In this document: positions 53,608 through 63,839 of the stretch, piece after piece
Layout: each line of letters begins with the position of its first letter
Position numbering within the stretch: the stretch's first letter is position 1
Assembly: GCF_017654505.1 (NCBI RefSeq)
Contig: NC_054538.1
Span: forward strand, 53,245,786 to 53,309,785
DNA from: Polyodon spathula
Taxonomy: Eukaryota; Chordata; Actinopteri; Acipenseriformes; Polyodontidae
DNA: 64,000 bases
Reading direction: 5' to 3'
Made by a program: the position numbers and the translations under genes
The notes under the pieces: model-generated
What the model was told of the DNA's origin: nothing
Seen by the model: the letters and a program-made list of their open reading frames with translations, nothing else
Database searches by the model: none

Positions 53608-54165
53608 AGAACTTATCTGAAGCAGCAGAAAGGAGCAGCAACTAGCTGTGGTTGAGACAGAAAGATTCTGGATGGGGATCTCAAGCACAATAGAATGAAA
53701 GCAATGCTGATGTACAGGTAAGTAAGCTGGGCTGAGCTGAGGGGGGGATGCTGGGACGCCAGAATCACTGTCAAGACCTCTTGAGGTGTCGTCAGCTAGT
53801 CGACGAAACACAGAGGACGGAAGGTGCCCACTTGAAGACCCCAGAGATGTACCCTACTTAGCTCAATCCAGACGGTTGTCATGCTGATGCGCTGGGGAGA
53901 GTGCATTGGGTTGATCTCTGGAGCCAGCATCGCAGCCGTTGTGTGTGCTGATGTGCTGGGGAGGCAAAATAAGCTGATGCCTGGAGCCAGCATTACACTT
54001 AAGCAATCAACACCAACTGAAGAATATCTACATCAATAGATGGAAAGCAACGCAAATGGATGGAGATGCAGATGGATCACATTAGTTTACTGTAAAGCTA
54101 CGTCTTAGTTGGTGCTTATCTTGGCAAGAGCCGAGTTCAAATCAGCATGAAGTTAACATCTACTC
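53608..54165 (+). other. 3' UTR of the R2-type LINE
   Basis: Non-coding, with two copies of a ~62-bp unit (GTTGT...GCTGATGCGCTGGGG) from 53876. It ends where Tc1 transposase sequence resumes. Confidence 0.5.
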
Positions 54166-54600
54166 TCATGTAATGGAAATCATGAGACCAAATGGAAGAC
54201 AATTCTATGGTGTGATGAGACCAAAATAGAGCTTTTGGCCTTAACGCTAAGCGCTATGTTTGGTGCAAGCCTAACACAGCAAATCTTCCTGAGAAAACTA
54301 TCCCTACCGTGAAGCATGGTGCAGTCAGCATCATGCTATGGGGATGCTTCTCTGCGTCAGGGCTTGGAAAGCTTGTGAAGATAGAGGGAAAAATGGATGC
54401 AGCAAAGTACAGAGAAATACAGAGAAAAACCTGCTGAGGTCTACAAGAGACCTGGGACTTGTGAGAAGATTAATCTTCTAGCAGGACAATGACCCCAAAC
54501 ATACAGCCAAAGCCACACTGGAGTGGCTTAAAAACAAAAAAGTCAATGTCCTGGAGTGGCCCAGTCAAACCCCGGACCTCAATCAAGAGTTGAAAATTGC
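54166..54600 (+). pseudogene. Tc1-like transposase, C-terminal part
   Basis: [14 protein letters not shown] contains the first catalytic Asp. Later, in other frames, the [12 protein letters not shown] segment (caggacaatgaccccaaaca, about 54482) carries the second. Frameshifts and stops throughout. Confidence 0.75.
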
Positions 54601-54977
54601 TGTTCACCAAAGGTCCCCATCCAACTTGACAGAGCTTGAGTTATTTTGCAAAGAATAATGGGCAAAAATTGCAGGGTCCAGATGCGCAAAGCTGGTAGAG
54701 ACCTATCCCAACAGATTCACAGCTGTAATTGCTGCCAAAGGTGCATCTACCAAATATTGACTCAAGGGGGTGAATACTTATGCAATAAATTATTTTCTGT
54801 TTTGTATTTGTAATTAATTTATAATAATTTGTAGATTTTATTTTTCACTTTGACATTATGAACTTTTTTGTGTTGATCAGTGGCAAAAACTCCTAATTAA
54901 ATCCATTTTGAGTCCATGTTGTAACACAATAAAATAGGGAAAAGTCCAACGGGGGTGAATACTTTTGAGAGCCACTG

Positions 54978-56060
54978 TATTAGTGCGCATGGACAGTATC
55001 ACTGTCGTGGCATATGTCAATCACCAGGGGGGATTATGGTCCCTGGGATTACACCAAGCAGCATTCCACTTGCATACCTGGGCACAACCACTTTTTCTCT
55101 CCCCCAGGGCAGTCCACCTGCCACGGGTGTCGAACCAGGCAGTAGACCTGCTGTCGATGGGGGTCTTGCATCCCCAGGTGGTAGCCATGATTTGGCACAG
55201 GTTTGGCAGTGCAGCAATCGACCTGTTTGCCTCAGAGGAGTCCACGCACCCTCTGTGGTTCTAGATTCAGGGAGGCGGGGGCCCTCTGGGAATCGATGTC
55301 ATAGCCCGCTGCTGACCTCAAGGTTTACTGTATGCCTTTCCCCCTCCAGCACTGATCCCGTCCTTCCTGAAGAAGGAAGGAATGAGGGTGTGAGGGTCCT
55401 CCTGGTTGTGCCACACTGGCCCAGGAGGATATGGTTTGCAGCCCTGACCCAGCTCATTCAGGGACAGCTGTGGCAGATCCTGCTACACAGGAAACTTGTC
55501 AGTCAGGTTCAGGGCCATCTGTGGGTCTGGCCCCTGAAGGGGATCATTTGTGTTCCATTGGGCTCTCAGACTCCGTTATAGCCACACTGCAGAACTCTTC
55601 TACTAGGTCTCAGTATTCTTATAAATGGAAGATTTTCTAGGAGTGGTGCTTGGCGAGAGACCATGATCCCACCTTCTGCCCCATAGCAGTTGTTTTGCAG
55701 TTTCTACAGGACCTCCTAGAGGAGGGTAAATCCCCCTGGCTGCTATATCCGTGTGCCACGTCAAAACTGACTCTGTCTCCTGGAACAAATTTTTTGGCAC
55801 TTCATTTTTTAAAAGGGTCTAGGCGACTCTGCCCTCCTCTTAAACCGATGGTCCATTCCTGGCATCTGTACTTGGTATTAGAGGCTCTCATAAAGGCGCC
55901 CTTCAAACCTCTCCATTGAGTGGACCCTAAATATAAATCCTTTAGACAGCGCTTCTCCTGGTCGTCATGTCAGCCAAACGTGTCAGTGAGTTACAGGCCC
56001 TTTCCATAGAGAGTTCCTGTTTGCGCTTTGCCAGCAGCGGTGATAATGTTACTTTACGCA
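54978..56060 (+). pseudogene. DIRS-type retrotransposon, 3' part (RNase H, tyrosine recombinase start)
   Basis: RNase H resumes with VRMDSITVVAYVNHQGG (about 54985-55035) and continues DLLSMGVLHPQVVAMIWHRF and AAIDLFAS, which is usual in DIRS. LLVVPHWPRRIWFAAL follows at about 55395. The tyrosine recombinase N-terminal domain is at about 55600-56045 (SQYSYKWKIF, LQFLQDLLEEGKSP, LVLEALIKAPFKPLH, MSAKRVSELQALSI). The catalytic Arg-His-Arg-Tyr part is not present. It ends near 56060 at another element. Multiple frameshifts. Confidence 0.8.
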
Positions 56061-56786
56061 CAAAAGGCCATTGCACACTGGGTCCGTTAAGTCATTTATC
56101 ATCCATCTTCCGAAAAAGTCGTGCGTCAATCCATTGCACACTAGATGCGTTAATATCGTACTTTAGAGCGCTGATGTGCAGTGGAGGCTTTGTAGTGAAT
56201 ATACAACTTTATCGCTCTACCTGAAATGCTCTTTGTATGACTTGAAGTGACTGAGACACACACTCATATACTGAGTGTGTTTTATAAGTAATGATATCGA
56301 CTTTACAGTTCTGTATGTAGGCCTACATATAACCAGTTTACAGCTGGTTACACTTTTTTTATTTATTTATTTTTAAGTTTATTTAATTAGTTTCATTTTT
56401 TGAAGTCGTATGCAGTAGGCTAATGTGAAAAAAGCCTTTTATGTTATTTTTGTAAATAATTACTTAACTTTTACAATTGTGTCTGTACATATAGCAGTTT
56501 ACACCTCTTTACCTAATATCTTTTTTTAAATGTTTATTTTATTATAGTATTTAATTTTTTACGTCACTCATTATATGTTTATTTTTTCATTTAAAGACGG
56601 TGTTTCTGCTATGCAAATGTTAGATATGATGTTCATAAATAAATATTTAGAGTTGTATCTGACAGTTTGCGTTTCATTTTTTTATCGAAGCTGTTTAAAA
56701 TGTACCCATCTAAATGACTACTGCTGGCGGTTAGTAGCATAAACCCGGTGGTTCTAGTATTAAACAAGGAAATACATTTGGTGCAA

Positions 56787-57008
56787 GCGGATTGTTCCTC
56801 TGAGTACTGATCCAGGGTCAGTGAAAGAAAAATACAGAAAACGATTTTCAGAATATAATACTACAAGGTTATGGCTAAGGTTAAGGTTAGGGTTAGGGTA
56901 CGTTTAGGTACAGGTTGCCTTCCCGCTATCAGGACTTAATGACAAGGTATTTTTTGTTTTTTTGTTTCTCTCACTGATCCTAGTTTAGTACTTGGGGGAA
57001 CAATCTGC
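56787..57008. mobile_element. MITE with ~40-bp inverted ends and telomere-like core
   Basis: GCGGATTGTTCCTCTGAGTA on the left is inverted at the right (...TACTTGGGGGAACAATCTGC), with about 75-80% identity over ~40 bp. The centre has AAGGTTAGGGTTAGGGTA (about 56880-56900). No coding capacity. Confidence 0.72.
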
Positions 57009-57154
57009 CCGGAGTACTACATTCTACCAAACAGGAAACCAGAAATTTTCAAACAGGAAATCGAGCATTGCTAGAATCAAGTAGAATCCTTTGTTTTCAG
57101 CAAAAGCTGGTCAGGCATGGATGTAAGCTTAAAAAATGTATGCATTTCAACAAC

Positions 57155-57230
57155 TGCCAGGTGGCGCAGTGGGCTAAGGCCATGTGCTTTTTCAAGGATG
57201 TCATGTTGCAAGTTCAAACCACAGTAATTA
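57155..57230 (+). repeat. tRNA-like SINE head or tRNA pseudogene
   Basis: TGGCGCAGTGGG (57162-57173) fits the Pol III A-box consensus exactly. AGTTCAAACC (57211-57220) is a partial B box 38 bases further on. There is no acceptor-stem pairing that I can complete and no clear SINE body or tail. Confidence 0.5.
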
Positions 57231-58499
57231 TTTTATTTATTTTTTCTGTGATATGTTTTGTTTTAAAACATAAATACATTCTTTAATATAAATGGTGTGG
57301 ATATCAAACTGCTTGCGTTCCCCGGTTGATTTTGACGTTGACCAACATGTGGAATCATATGATTGGTAGACGTCCAGTTATTTAGCTTTTCTGTTTGAAT
57401 AGTCCGAACACACTCTTAAAAATGTAAACTGAAGAGGAAGGAGAATAACAATTTTATCTTAGTTTGACAACTTATATCTCATTTGGTATAACAGGTATTT
57501 ATGTTTTTTTTTCACATTTGATGTAAGAAAGTTTCAGACTTTTGGTACTGGTATAGATGGTAATTCTAAGTGATTTAGTTTTGCCGCTGCAACATGGTGA
57601 AAACAGCAAAACTCTTGGAGTTGTATAGAGATTCACGGTAGTTCACTACTGTTCCTCTCAGTAGTTTCAGTATTTTTTTTTTTTTTAATAAATACAATTA
57701 TGTTATTAATTCTTGCATAACTTTGAACACAAAATATTAAATGTAGTATAAACAACTATCAACAAATGCTGAAGGAAGTTATAACATTTGCTGATTATGT
57801 TTCTACTAGATCTACAATAATGTTGTTACGCAATACATAATAATAATAAAAAAAAAAAAAAACATATGATATTACACAACACAGTTGTCATAGCATCAGA
57901 AACCACATGACCAATATTTAATTTTTCAAACACTCGCTCCTGTAATAAATATATCTAATAGTTGAGAAGCTAGCAGTGAGCTACCGAAAATACTTTCCAT
58001 CACTTTCATGTACTGCCCCTCTTTTCTGACTGTTAAGCATTAACCGCTCTTGCCCTGTCACGCTTCTTTCTCCGATATGTGTCCCCAGGTTAGTCCATTG
58101 TTTTTTTATTTCCTTGACTACATTTGAAATAAAAAGTATATGCTTGTAATAACCTATACTGCACAAAATCCATGTGTTTATGTATGCTATCAGTTCATAA
58201 TTTCATGTTTTATAATTCATATCATTAATGCCCAAGTCAATGTCTTTACATATGTTTTCTTTTTTTAACAAAGTCTTTGTAATCTTTGTTGGATTTATCA
58301 TGAAATAATTTTTGTTTGGCAACACACACAATTAGTTTTAACATTTTGTTCAGGGAATTCGTTTCTCATTTGTCAATGTAATTTTTAACGCACGTCAAAT
58401 CGGATCAAATAGCAATAGGGAATGGGCACATGATCATTTTTCTCTTCTTAGATGCACCTTAAAATCGGAGGCATGATCAGATCCATTGTGCAATGGCCT

Positions 58500-58773
58500 T
58501 AACCTAACTTTTCTGTCTAAGGTGCAGTTTCACTTGGCCTGCGGCCTCATGCCTCACAACGCATCCACAACGCTTCCTGTTGTGGGTTATTTCTCAATTT
58601 TTCTTCAACAAAAATCTTATCATCCCTCATGCTAGTATTGTATTTTTTATCTTTATCACAAACGGGAAAGTCCATATTGTCCTAGTTACACCATTCTAAC
58701 GGTGAAGTCCACCAGTTAGCCATCTGGGGGAATTTATCAGTTTTTCAGTTAATCTACAAATAATAATAATTAG
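58500..58773. other. Unassigned
   Basis: No supported feature. Confidence 0.35.
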
Positions 58774-59179
58774 TCACAAAAAACTGGGGGAGTCTAGTTT
58801 ATATTTATTATTTTCAACAACAAAAGTAATTCTAATTTTAAACAACACAGAGCTATAAAAATGGTTCCGCGCTATGATGGGTTTCCTAATAATGGAGTAG
58901 CACTGTATATAGATTACGCATTTGCCCAAACATTTTTCGTTTTGCTTTTTTGCAATGGGTTTGCTGTGTCTTCGTTCCTCCATGTCATTACTGATCGACG
59001 TGGCATCCTGTCCATTCATCATTTCTTCAAGTTCTCCTTCTGCCCGCAGTTTAGAATAGATATCATGGGGCAATGTAGACATGCTTAGTCCAATTTATGG
59101 CTTGCAACCAAAGACGGCCTCATAAGGTGTTTGCAAGATGCCTGAATGATAAGCCTGATTTTTCTTCAGCATAACAAAC

Positions 59180-59694
59180 CTGTAGCACAAAAATAAAGTA
59201 AAATGCAGTCTAAATCCAGATTGGTTATGCTAATGTTTACAACATCTATTATTTTATTTTCACATAGTAAAAATTATCTGATAGTATCTTCACACTCACC
59301 TTAAAATATTACTGAAAAACAGCTGCTTTAACACATTAAACTTAAGATGTCTGTAAAACTTGATTCTCTTAAACAGTAGCTGGTACAATTATAATTTGAA
59401 TAAGCACTCTTCACCGTGTAATGTGATACATAAATAGAATTAAAGTAGTTCAGAAATAAAGCATGTATCTATATTACTAGTTATCAGAAGCATTTAATTT
59501 ACAAACGGCTTAAGAACGCCCCACCCCCTTTCTTGGTACAGGACCAATGCATCAATCAATCAAGCACAGCTGTTTTGAGTGAGTGAGTATTTCTGAGGTG
59601 GGAGACAGCTGAAAGGATTTTGTGATCTGCAACTGTTTGTTTTGTTGTCTAATCTGGCTAAAACACACACCTATATAAAGAAATCATAACTCAC
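59180..59694 (-). other. Intron in the KRBA2-like pseudogene
   Basis: Donor CTCAG|GTGAGT and acceptor GTGCTACAG|G on the minus strand. Joining the exons gives an in-frame EL-R-FVMLKK reading across the junction, as expected for the family. Confidence 0.7.
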
Positions 59695-59989
59695 CTGAGC
59701 TCTTTGCGCTATTGCGAAGTATTGTTGTCTTGCATCCATGATATCAGCATATTTTCAATATCTTGATTAGTTCTTTCTACGGAGCCCTGCATTTGGCTGT
59801 GGCGAAGTTTGCCGTGCACCTTTTTCATTTGTGACCACATCTCACACGAGGAAGACACTACCTGACTACAGAATTATCTGCCCTTCTGAGAATGCAAAAC
59901 TGAAGGTGCAATAAGTTGATAAGAAACTTCTTCTGCTCATTTAGTTTTCAGTGGATGAATGAAAACTAACTTGGTTAAGTGGTCCTGAC

Positions 59990-60290
59990 AGGGTGGAACA
60001 AATTGCTTTGTATGATGATGGCCATTTGGCTACTATCTTTTTAAAAACCTGGTGGCCAAGTGCACTTTTATTTTGGCCAACATTTCTAAATGGGGACAAT
60101 ATGAGGAGATGTATATTTTGCTTGCATCGTGAGAGTGTTTTCTGCATACCGTGCAACTCATTTAATTGCTTGTTATATTCAAGCCATTCAAAAGTACAAC
60201 ACCATTTGTCTCTGAATCTGTTTTTTTTTAGGATGGAGGGGTATTTTGCTTTGGTATTAACAATGTTGGTGCAAGATTTAGAGCACAAAA
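59990..60290 (-). pseudogene. hAT transposase N-terminal zinc-finger fragment
   Basis: KYPSILKKNRFRDKWCCTFE then WLEYNKQLNELHGM resembles the TTF/BED-type zinc region at the start of hAT transposases, followed by NVGQNKSALGHQVFKKIVAK. No catalytic or dimerisation domain remains. The open frame continues leftwards past the element edge by chance. Confidence 0.6.
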
Positions 60291-60681
60291 TAGCTTTCCT
60301 AGGTCACCATCAGGACCTGGAGTCCTATGTGGATCAGACATAGCAGCAGGGTTTTGAGAATGGACTGATATGCCGAGGCAGTGCTCTGTAAAACAGCAGC
60401 AGGGGGGTCTGTCAGATCATCACTCTGCATTGTTACATTCTCATTCTCATGGAGTTTTCAAAACTTAAGTGCACATAGATTTGACTGTTGCTTCAGTTTG
60501 TTTGGCATGTTATTTAGGGTTGGAAAAAGATATTTTGAGAATTTTTTATTTTTTGTTTTTTAATTTCCCGTGCCGTGTAAGCTGATCAATCGAGCGAGTC
60601 AGATACATTCAATGGCCTGTAGCGCTGTAGCACTCCTGCAGCATGGAGAATTTAAAAAGCTGTGCTGTTATTTTAACCCCC

Positions 60682-60703
60682 GTCCGTCCGTCCGTCCGTC
60701 CGT
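60682..60703. repeat. (GTCC)n microsatellite
   Basis: About five tetranucleotide units. Confidence 0.9.
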
Positions 60704-61480
60704 GCCGGGAGGCAGCACAGACACCATAACACTCCTTTCACCCCTTCTTGTTTTTGGGGTGAGGGGAATCTGCTTGCTTTTTAAATTAATTAAGTTTTAT
60801 TTGACAATAGCCGTCTCTTCCAAACTGCAGACAATGCACAATGAATTCGGAATGATAATTTCCACTGTTCTACCCTAACTTGACTGGCTGGTGTACGTTA
60901 CTATGGAAACAAGAAAGGGGGGCTGGTTCCACGTAAGGATTGGCTTTGCAAGATCAACAGGGTGGTGCAAATTCTGACAGTTAAGCAGAAAGCCGTTATT
61001 ATAGAATCAAAGTTCTGTTGTATATACTGTAAATAGTTAGTTGTCAACGTGACGACTTTACAGTAAAATCTCCCGGTCATATTAAAATTGAAGGTCGCAT
61101 TTGGTCATCGGGGAGACCTGATTTGAACCACCCTAGGTCCTGATAAACCATAATGAATTTTAAATCCTTATCTAGTGACTGCATGTCAGTTAAATCACCC
61201 TCATCTCTAGAATAACATTCTTTAAATAACCTTTCTTTGGGTGTCTTGTTTGTTTGACAAGGGACACAAAGTGATAAATAGAGCAAGATCGCATTTCTAG
61301 GAATGGTAACGTATTTATCACTTAAATACTTCTCGAGTCTGTTTCGGCCACCATGACCAATCGACTGATGGGCTTGCTAAATAATATAAAATCTTCCATA
61401 TCTTGAAAAAAGGATTTAAGCGATTCATTACACTGTCCCTTGTCGGGTACTATGAGTTTTTTTTTTTTTTATTCCGCCAT

Positions 61481-61839
61481 TTGTTAACACAATGAACCAT
61501 TTCTTCCATCTATACTGCTTGCTTGTCTTACTTGTTACAACTGTCGCTTATTAAACCTATTCTGCGATACACACCAGCACCCAAAACTGGGGAAAACAGA
61601 AAGTAAGTTTACCACATCAATGTTATTTCTACTTATACAATACTGCCATTGTTATAAAGGTGATTTCTAATGCTACAATTGTAAACAAACTGTTACTTGG
61701 TTATTTACGTTCTATTGAAATAATATATTTCTGTTTTTCATAATAACAATAAAAAAATGTTTTTTTTTTGTTTTTGTTTTTTTTAAGAAGGCAAAAATTG
61801 TTTTGAAAACTGTCTATATTGCTTATCTGAGGGCTAAGA
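61481..61839. other. Unassigned
   Basis: AT-rich with T-runs; no supported feature. Confidence 0.35.
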
Positions 61840-61929
61840 ATGAAAACCGCAACAAAACAAACAAAAAAATTGACATGGATATGACAAAATAAATGGGTAT
61901 CTGGGTGGTTAAAGAACTCTATGGTGAAC
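61840..61929 (-). pseudogene. L1-clade ORF2 fragment, left of solo LTR
   Basis: In reverse the reading IEFFNHPDT continues the L1 RT pattern across the solo LTR (right-hand side reads SSKSPGR). Short and degraded. Confidence 0.5.
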
Positions 61930-62268
61930 TGTGGCAGCGAGGGCTGCAGTAGTAACGTCAGACCAGGAAATGAAACCAAAACACAAAGGTAGGTATGGGC
62001 AAATGGTGCTGCTGCGCTTGTATTTTTAATTAAACATAAAATAAAGATTTGAACAAAAATAAACACACAAAGCAAATTAAATAATCAAATAAAAATAAAT
62101 CACAAACACTAAGATCAGGCTGAGCAATTGCCTTCACTGATCCTTATCTTCTGTCTCAGAATCTGCAGGCTTTTATAATGAGGCTTTTAACCCCATCCAT
62201 GCTGCCAAACAATAACAAAACATACACCTATTCATTGTCATGTATATACAATAATAATAATAATAATA

Positions 62269-62313
<45 letters not shown>

Positions 62314-62410
62314 ATCTACATTTTTATAATAATAATAATAATACATCTACATTTTATCACATGGCTTTTATAATGTGTAGGGCTCTCTCCTACTGCCCTG
62401 CCACAGGAAC
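61925..62410 (-). mobile_element. Solo LTR, family A, in L1
   Basis: 61930-62405 (476 bp). In its own direction it starts TGTGGCAGGGCAG and ends GCTGCCACA. Flanks tgaac (61925-61929) and ggaac (62406-62410) match at 4 of 5. It contains an (AAT)-type array at 62250-62344. Confidence 0.8.
62250..62344. repeat. (ATA)n microsatellite, interrupted
   Basis: Two ATA/AAT blocks separated by CATCTACATTTTTAT, which itself recurs after the second block. Confidence 0.9.
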
Positions 62411-63000
62411 CCATCTGCCGGGTGACTTACTGCTCTGCACAAAACTAATTGCTAGAGTTATTTCTGCTAATGTTTCCTCTTGGCAGGCTTTGGAATCTGG
62501 ATCTACAGTGGGAATGACAAGATTTTCAACGAAGGGGTTTGTAAGAAGTGGGTCAGCAGGAGAGCATAGAGAGGAATAAAATGTTTTAAACTAATCTCCA
62601 GATGATCTACTGTGGGAGCTCCACTTTTGGTGTTAAAATTTGGTCACTTAGTTCAGTATATCTCTTATTGCGGTGTTTATTGGATTGAGCAGAGTAAGCT
62701 ATTATTTAGCTTCTCAGATATGCTTTGAGTGCTTCCCAAAGGGTGGCTGGAGAGATGTCTGGGAAGACATTGGTTTTAAGAAAAAAATCTATTTCAGAAA
62801 ACATGAACTGAATAAAGTTATGGTCTAAGAGCAGCAGGGTGTTAAGGCACGGTGATGTTACCTTATTGTGAACAAAAACCCCTCCAAGACTGGAGGTGCA
62901 TGCTCATATGTGACAATACTCACATATCCGACTCTAATGAGACCTCGAATGAAATGTGCTGAGCCGATAAAAACTCTTGTAGAACACGTGTGGTTGTACA
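62406..63000 (-). pseudogene. L1-clade LINE ORF2 fragment (linker and RT start)
   Basis: In reverse: SEIDFFLKTNVFPDISPATL, WEALKAYLRS, a stop, YSAQSNKHRNKRYTE, and after a shift LTNPFVENLVIPTVDPDSKA, then EITLAISFVQSSKSPGRW. This is the stretch between endonuclease and RT in fish L1 elements. The endonuclease upstream and the RT core downstream are missing. Confidence 0.75.
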
Positions 63001-63050
63001 ATAGTTCAAAGTAACATTGCAGTTAAAATGGAAGGCTTTTTTTTTAATGC

Positions 63051-63679
63051 CTGCCTGTGGAGGAGTGTCCCGCCCCTTTGTTTATTATTGTTTTGTAGTA
63101 TGATTTGTGTTAATGCGATGGCGAAAGCCGTCCGATATTATTATTATTTGTTATTATTATTATGTATTGTTTGGCTGGACGAGCGAGATGCCGTCCACCA
63201 GGTTATTGTTTTTATTTTTAAATACCTTGTGAGGATGCGTGACTGATCAGCTACTGATTATTTAACTAGCTGACAGTCACGCATCCTTATTTAATCTCAT
63301 GCAGACTGTGGCCGAGGGGTAATAATGTAATTAATTAAGAGCAAGTTAAACCCTCGGCCAGAATATAAAAGCCTGCAGCTGTCTGCACTCAGGGTTGGTT
63401 GTGTGTGTCAGAGGACAGACGTAAGTCTATGGAGTAAAGGAAACTATTGCTATATGTGCTGGTTAAAAACCAGCACAATACTTGTTTTGGTGCTGTTTAT
63501 TTGTTTGACCAATGCGCCTTTTTGTTTGTGTTGGTTTTATTTACATCTTTTATTTTCTGTTTATCATTTAATAAATATACTGCGCGCCACAGCTCAGATT
63601 TCATCCGCCATTACGTGTTTTGCTTTCTGTGTTCTTCCGGGTCTGACGTCACCACTACAGTCATCCTGGTCACACTACC
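63051..63679 (+). mobile_element. Solo LTR, family A, in L1, opposite orientation
   Basis: 63056-63674 (619 bp), TGTGGAGGAGTGTCCC...CTGGTCACA. Flanks ctgcc (63051-63055) and ctacc (63675-63679) match at 4 of 5. TATA box (tataaaag) at about 63364, polyadenylation signal (aataaa) at about 63571, and the shared GACGTCACCACTACAG block at about 63643. Confidence 0.85.
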
Positions 63680-63839
63680 CCATTAACATTAAAGATTGTA
63701 CAGTATTTAATCAAGATTACTCATGACTTCAAGGTAGTGTTGCATTTTACCCCCTGAAAATACATTATACTCTCTCAGTGTTCAAATTAGTGGGTATGTT
63801 ACTCCCAGACCCAAAACCTTATCTGAAGTGCTAAGTACA

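Larger units (their letters stand above)
50912..54165 (+). mobile_element. R2-group LINE with restriction-like endonuclease, degenerate
   Basis: Order: N-terminal zinc finger, linker, RT and C-terminal restriction-like endonuclease, as in R2/NeSL-type LINEs, which lack an APE endonuclease. An internal deletion near 52825 removes the RT thumb region. Several stops and frameshifts occur. The 3' UTR has a 62-bp tandem pair (53876 and 53938). Its edges in the Tc1 transposase are known only to within about 20 bp. Confidence 0.72.
50091..54979 (+). mobile_element. Tc1-like transposon, split by an R2-type LINE
   Basis: Left terminus CAGTGGCTCTCAAAAGTATT at 50091; right terminus, the inverted match, ends at 54977 and is followed by TA. 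The left flank is TG, a likely mutation of TA. Inverted repeats extend about 200 bp. The transposase is in two parts, 50488-50898 and about 54166-54600, separated by the LINE. The element lies inside the DIRS RNase H domain. Confidence 0.88.
56065..58499. mobile_element. Non-autonomous TIR element of uncertain superfamily
   Basis: AGGCCATTGCACACTGG at 56065 is inverted as CCATTGTGCAATGGCCT ending at 58499; about 20 bp of TIR with a few mismatches. A subterminal copy (CCATTGCACACTAGATGCG) lies near 56133. Flanks AAA and TAA would fit a 3-bp Harbinger-type duplication with one change. No transposase. The 2.4-kb interior hosts a MITE and a tRNA-like head. Confidence 0.5.
59981..61143 (-). mobile_element. 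hAT-type element inside the integrase pseudogene
   Basis: 59989-61135 (1147 bp) between perfect 8-bp duplications GGTCCTGA (59981-59988 and 61136-61143). Ends CAGGGTGGAACAAATT on the left and GATTTGAACCACCCTA on the right form short imperfect TIRs. An 8-bp duplication and CAGGG-type ends are hAT hallmarks. A fragment of transposase remains; a (GTCC)n run lies at 60682-60703. Confidence 0.85.
58774..61480 (-). pseudogene. KRBA2-like integrase gene, spliced form, broken by hAT
   Basis: In reverse the order is: integrase zinc-finger region (CVPCQTNKTPKERLF, about 61275), LTDMQSLDKDLKFIMVYQD (to about 61140), a hAT insertion, then HLTKLVFIHPLKTK and, after degraded SDNGREF-like sequence, QVVSSSCEMWSQMKKVHGK and RHSQMQGSVERTNQDIENML (catalytic Glu region, about 59800-59760). 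A canonical intron (59180-59694) follows, then the exon FVMLKKNQAYHSGIL with TPYEAVFG and a C-terminal MSTLPHDIYSKLRAEGELEE. This is the retroviral-type integrase of KRBA2/SCAND3-like genes. Stops at several points and the hAT insertion inactivate it. It is a transposon or a pseudogene of one; I cannot tell which. Confidence 0.7.

Noticed and set aside
57155..57230. Functional tRNA gene
   Set aside because: B box is incomplete and no acceptor stem, anticodon arm or terminator can be assembled.
61701..62075. 124-codon minus-strand frame as one gene
   Set aside because: It joins solo LTR sequence to an L1 remnant across the LTR border.
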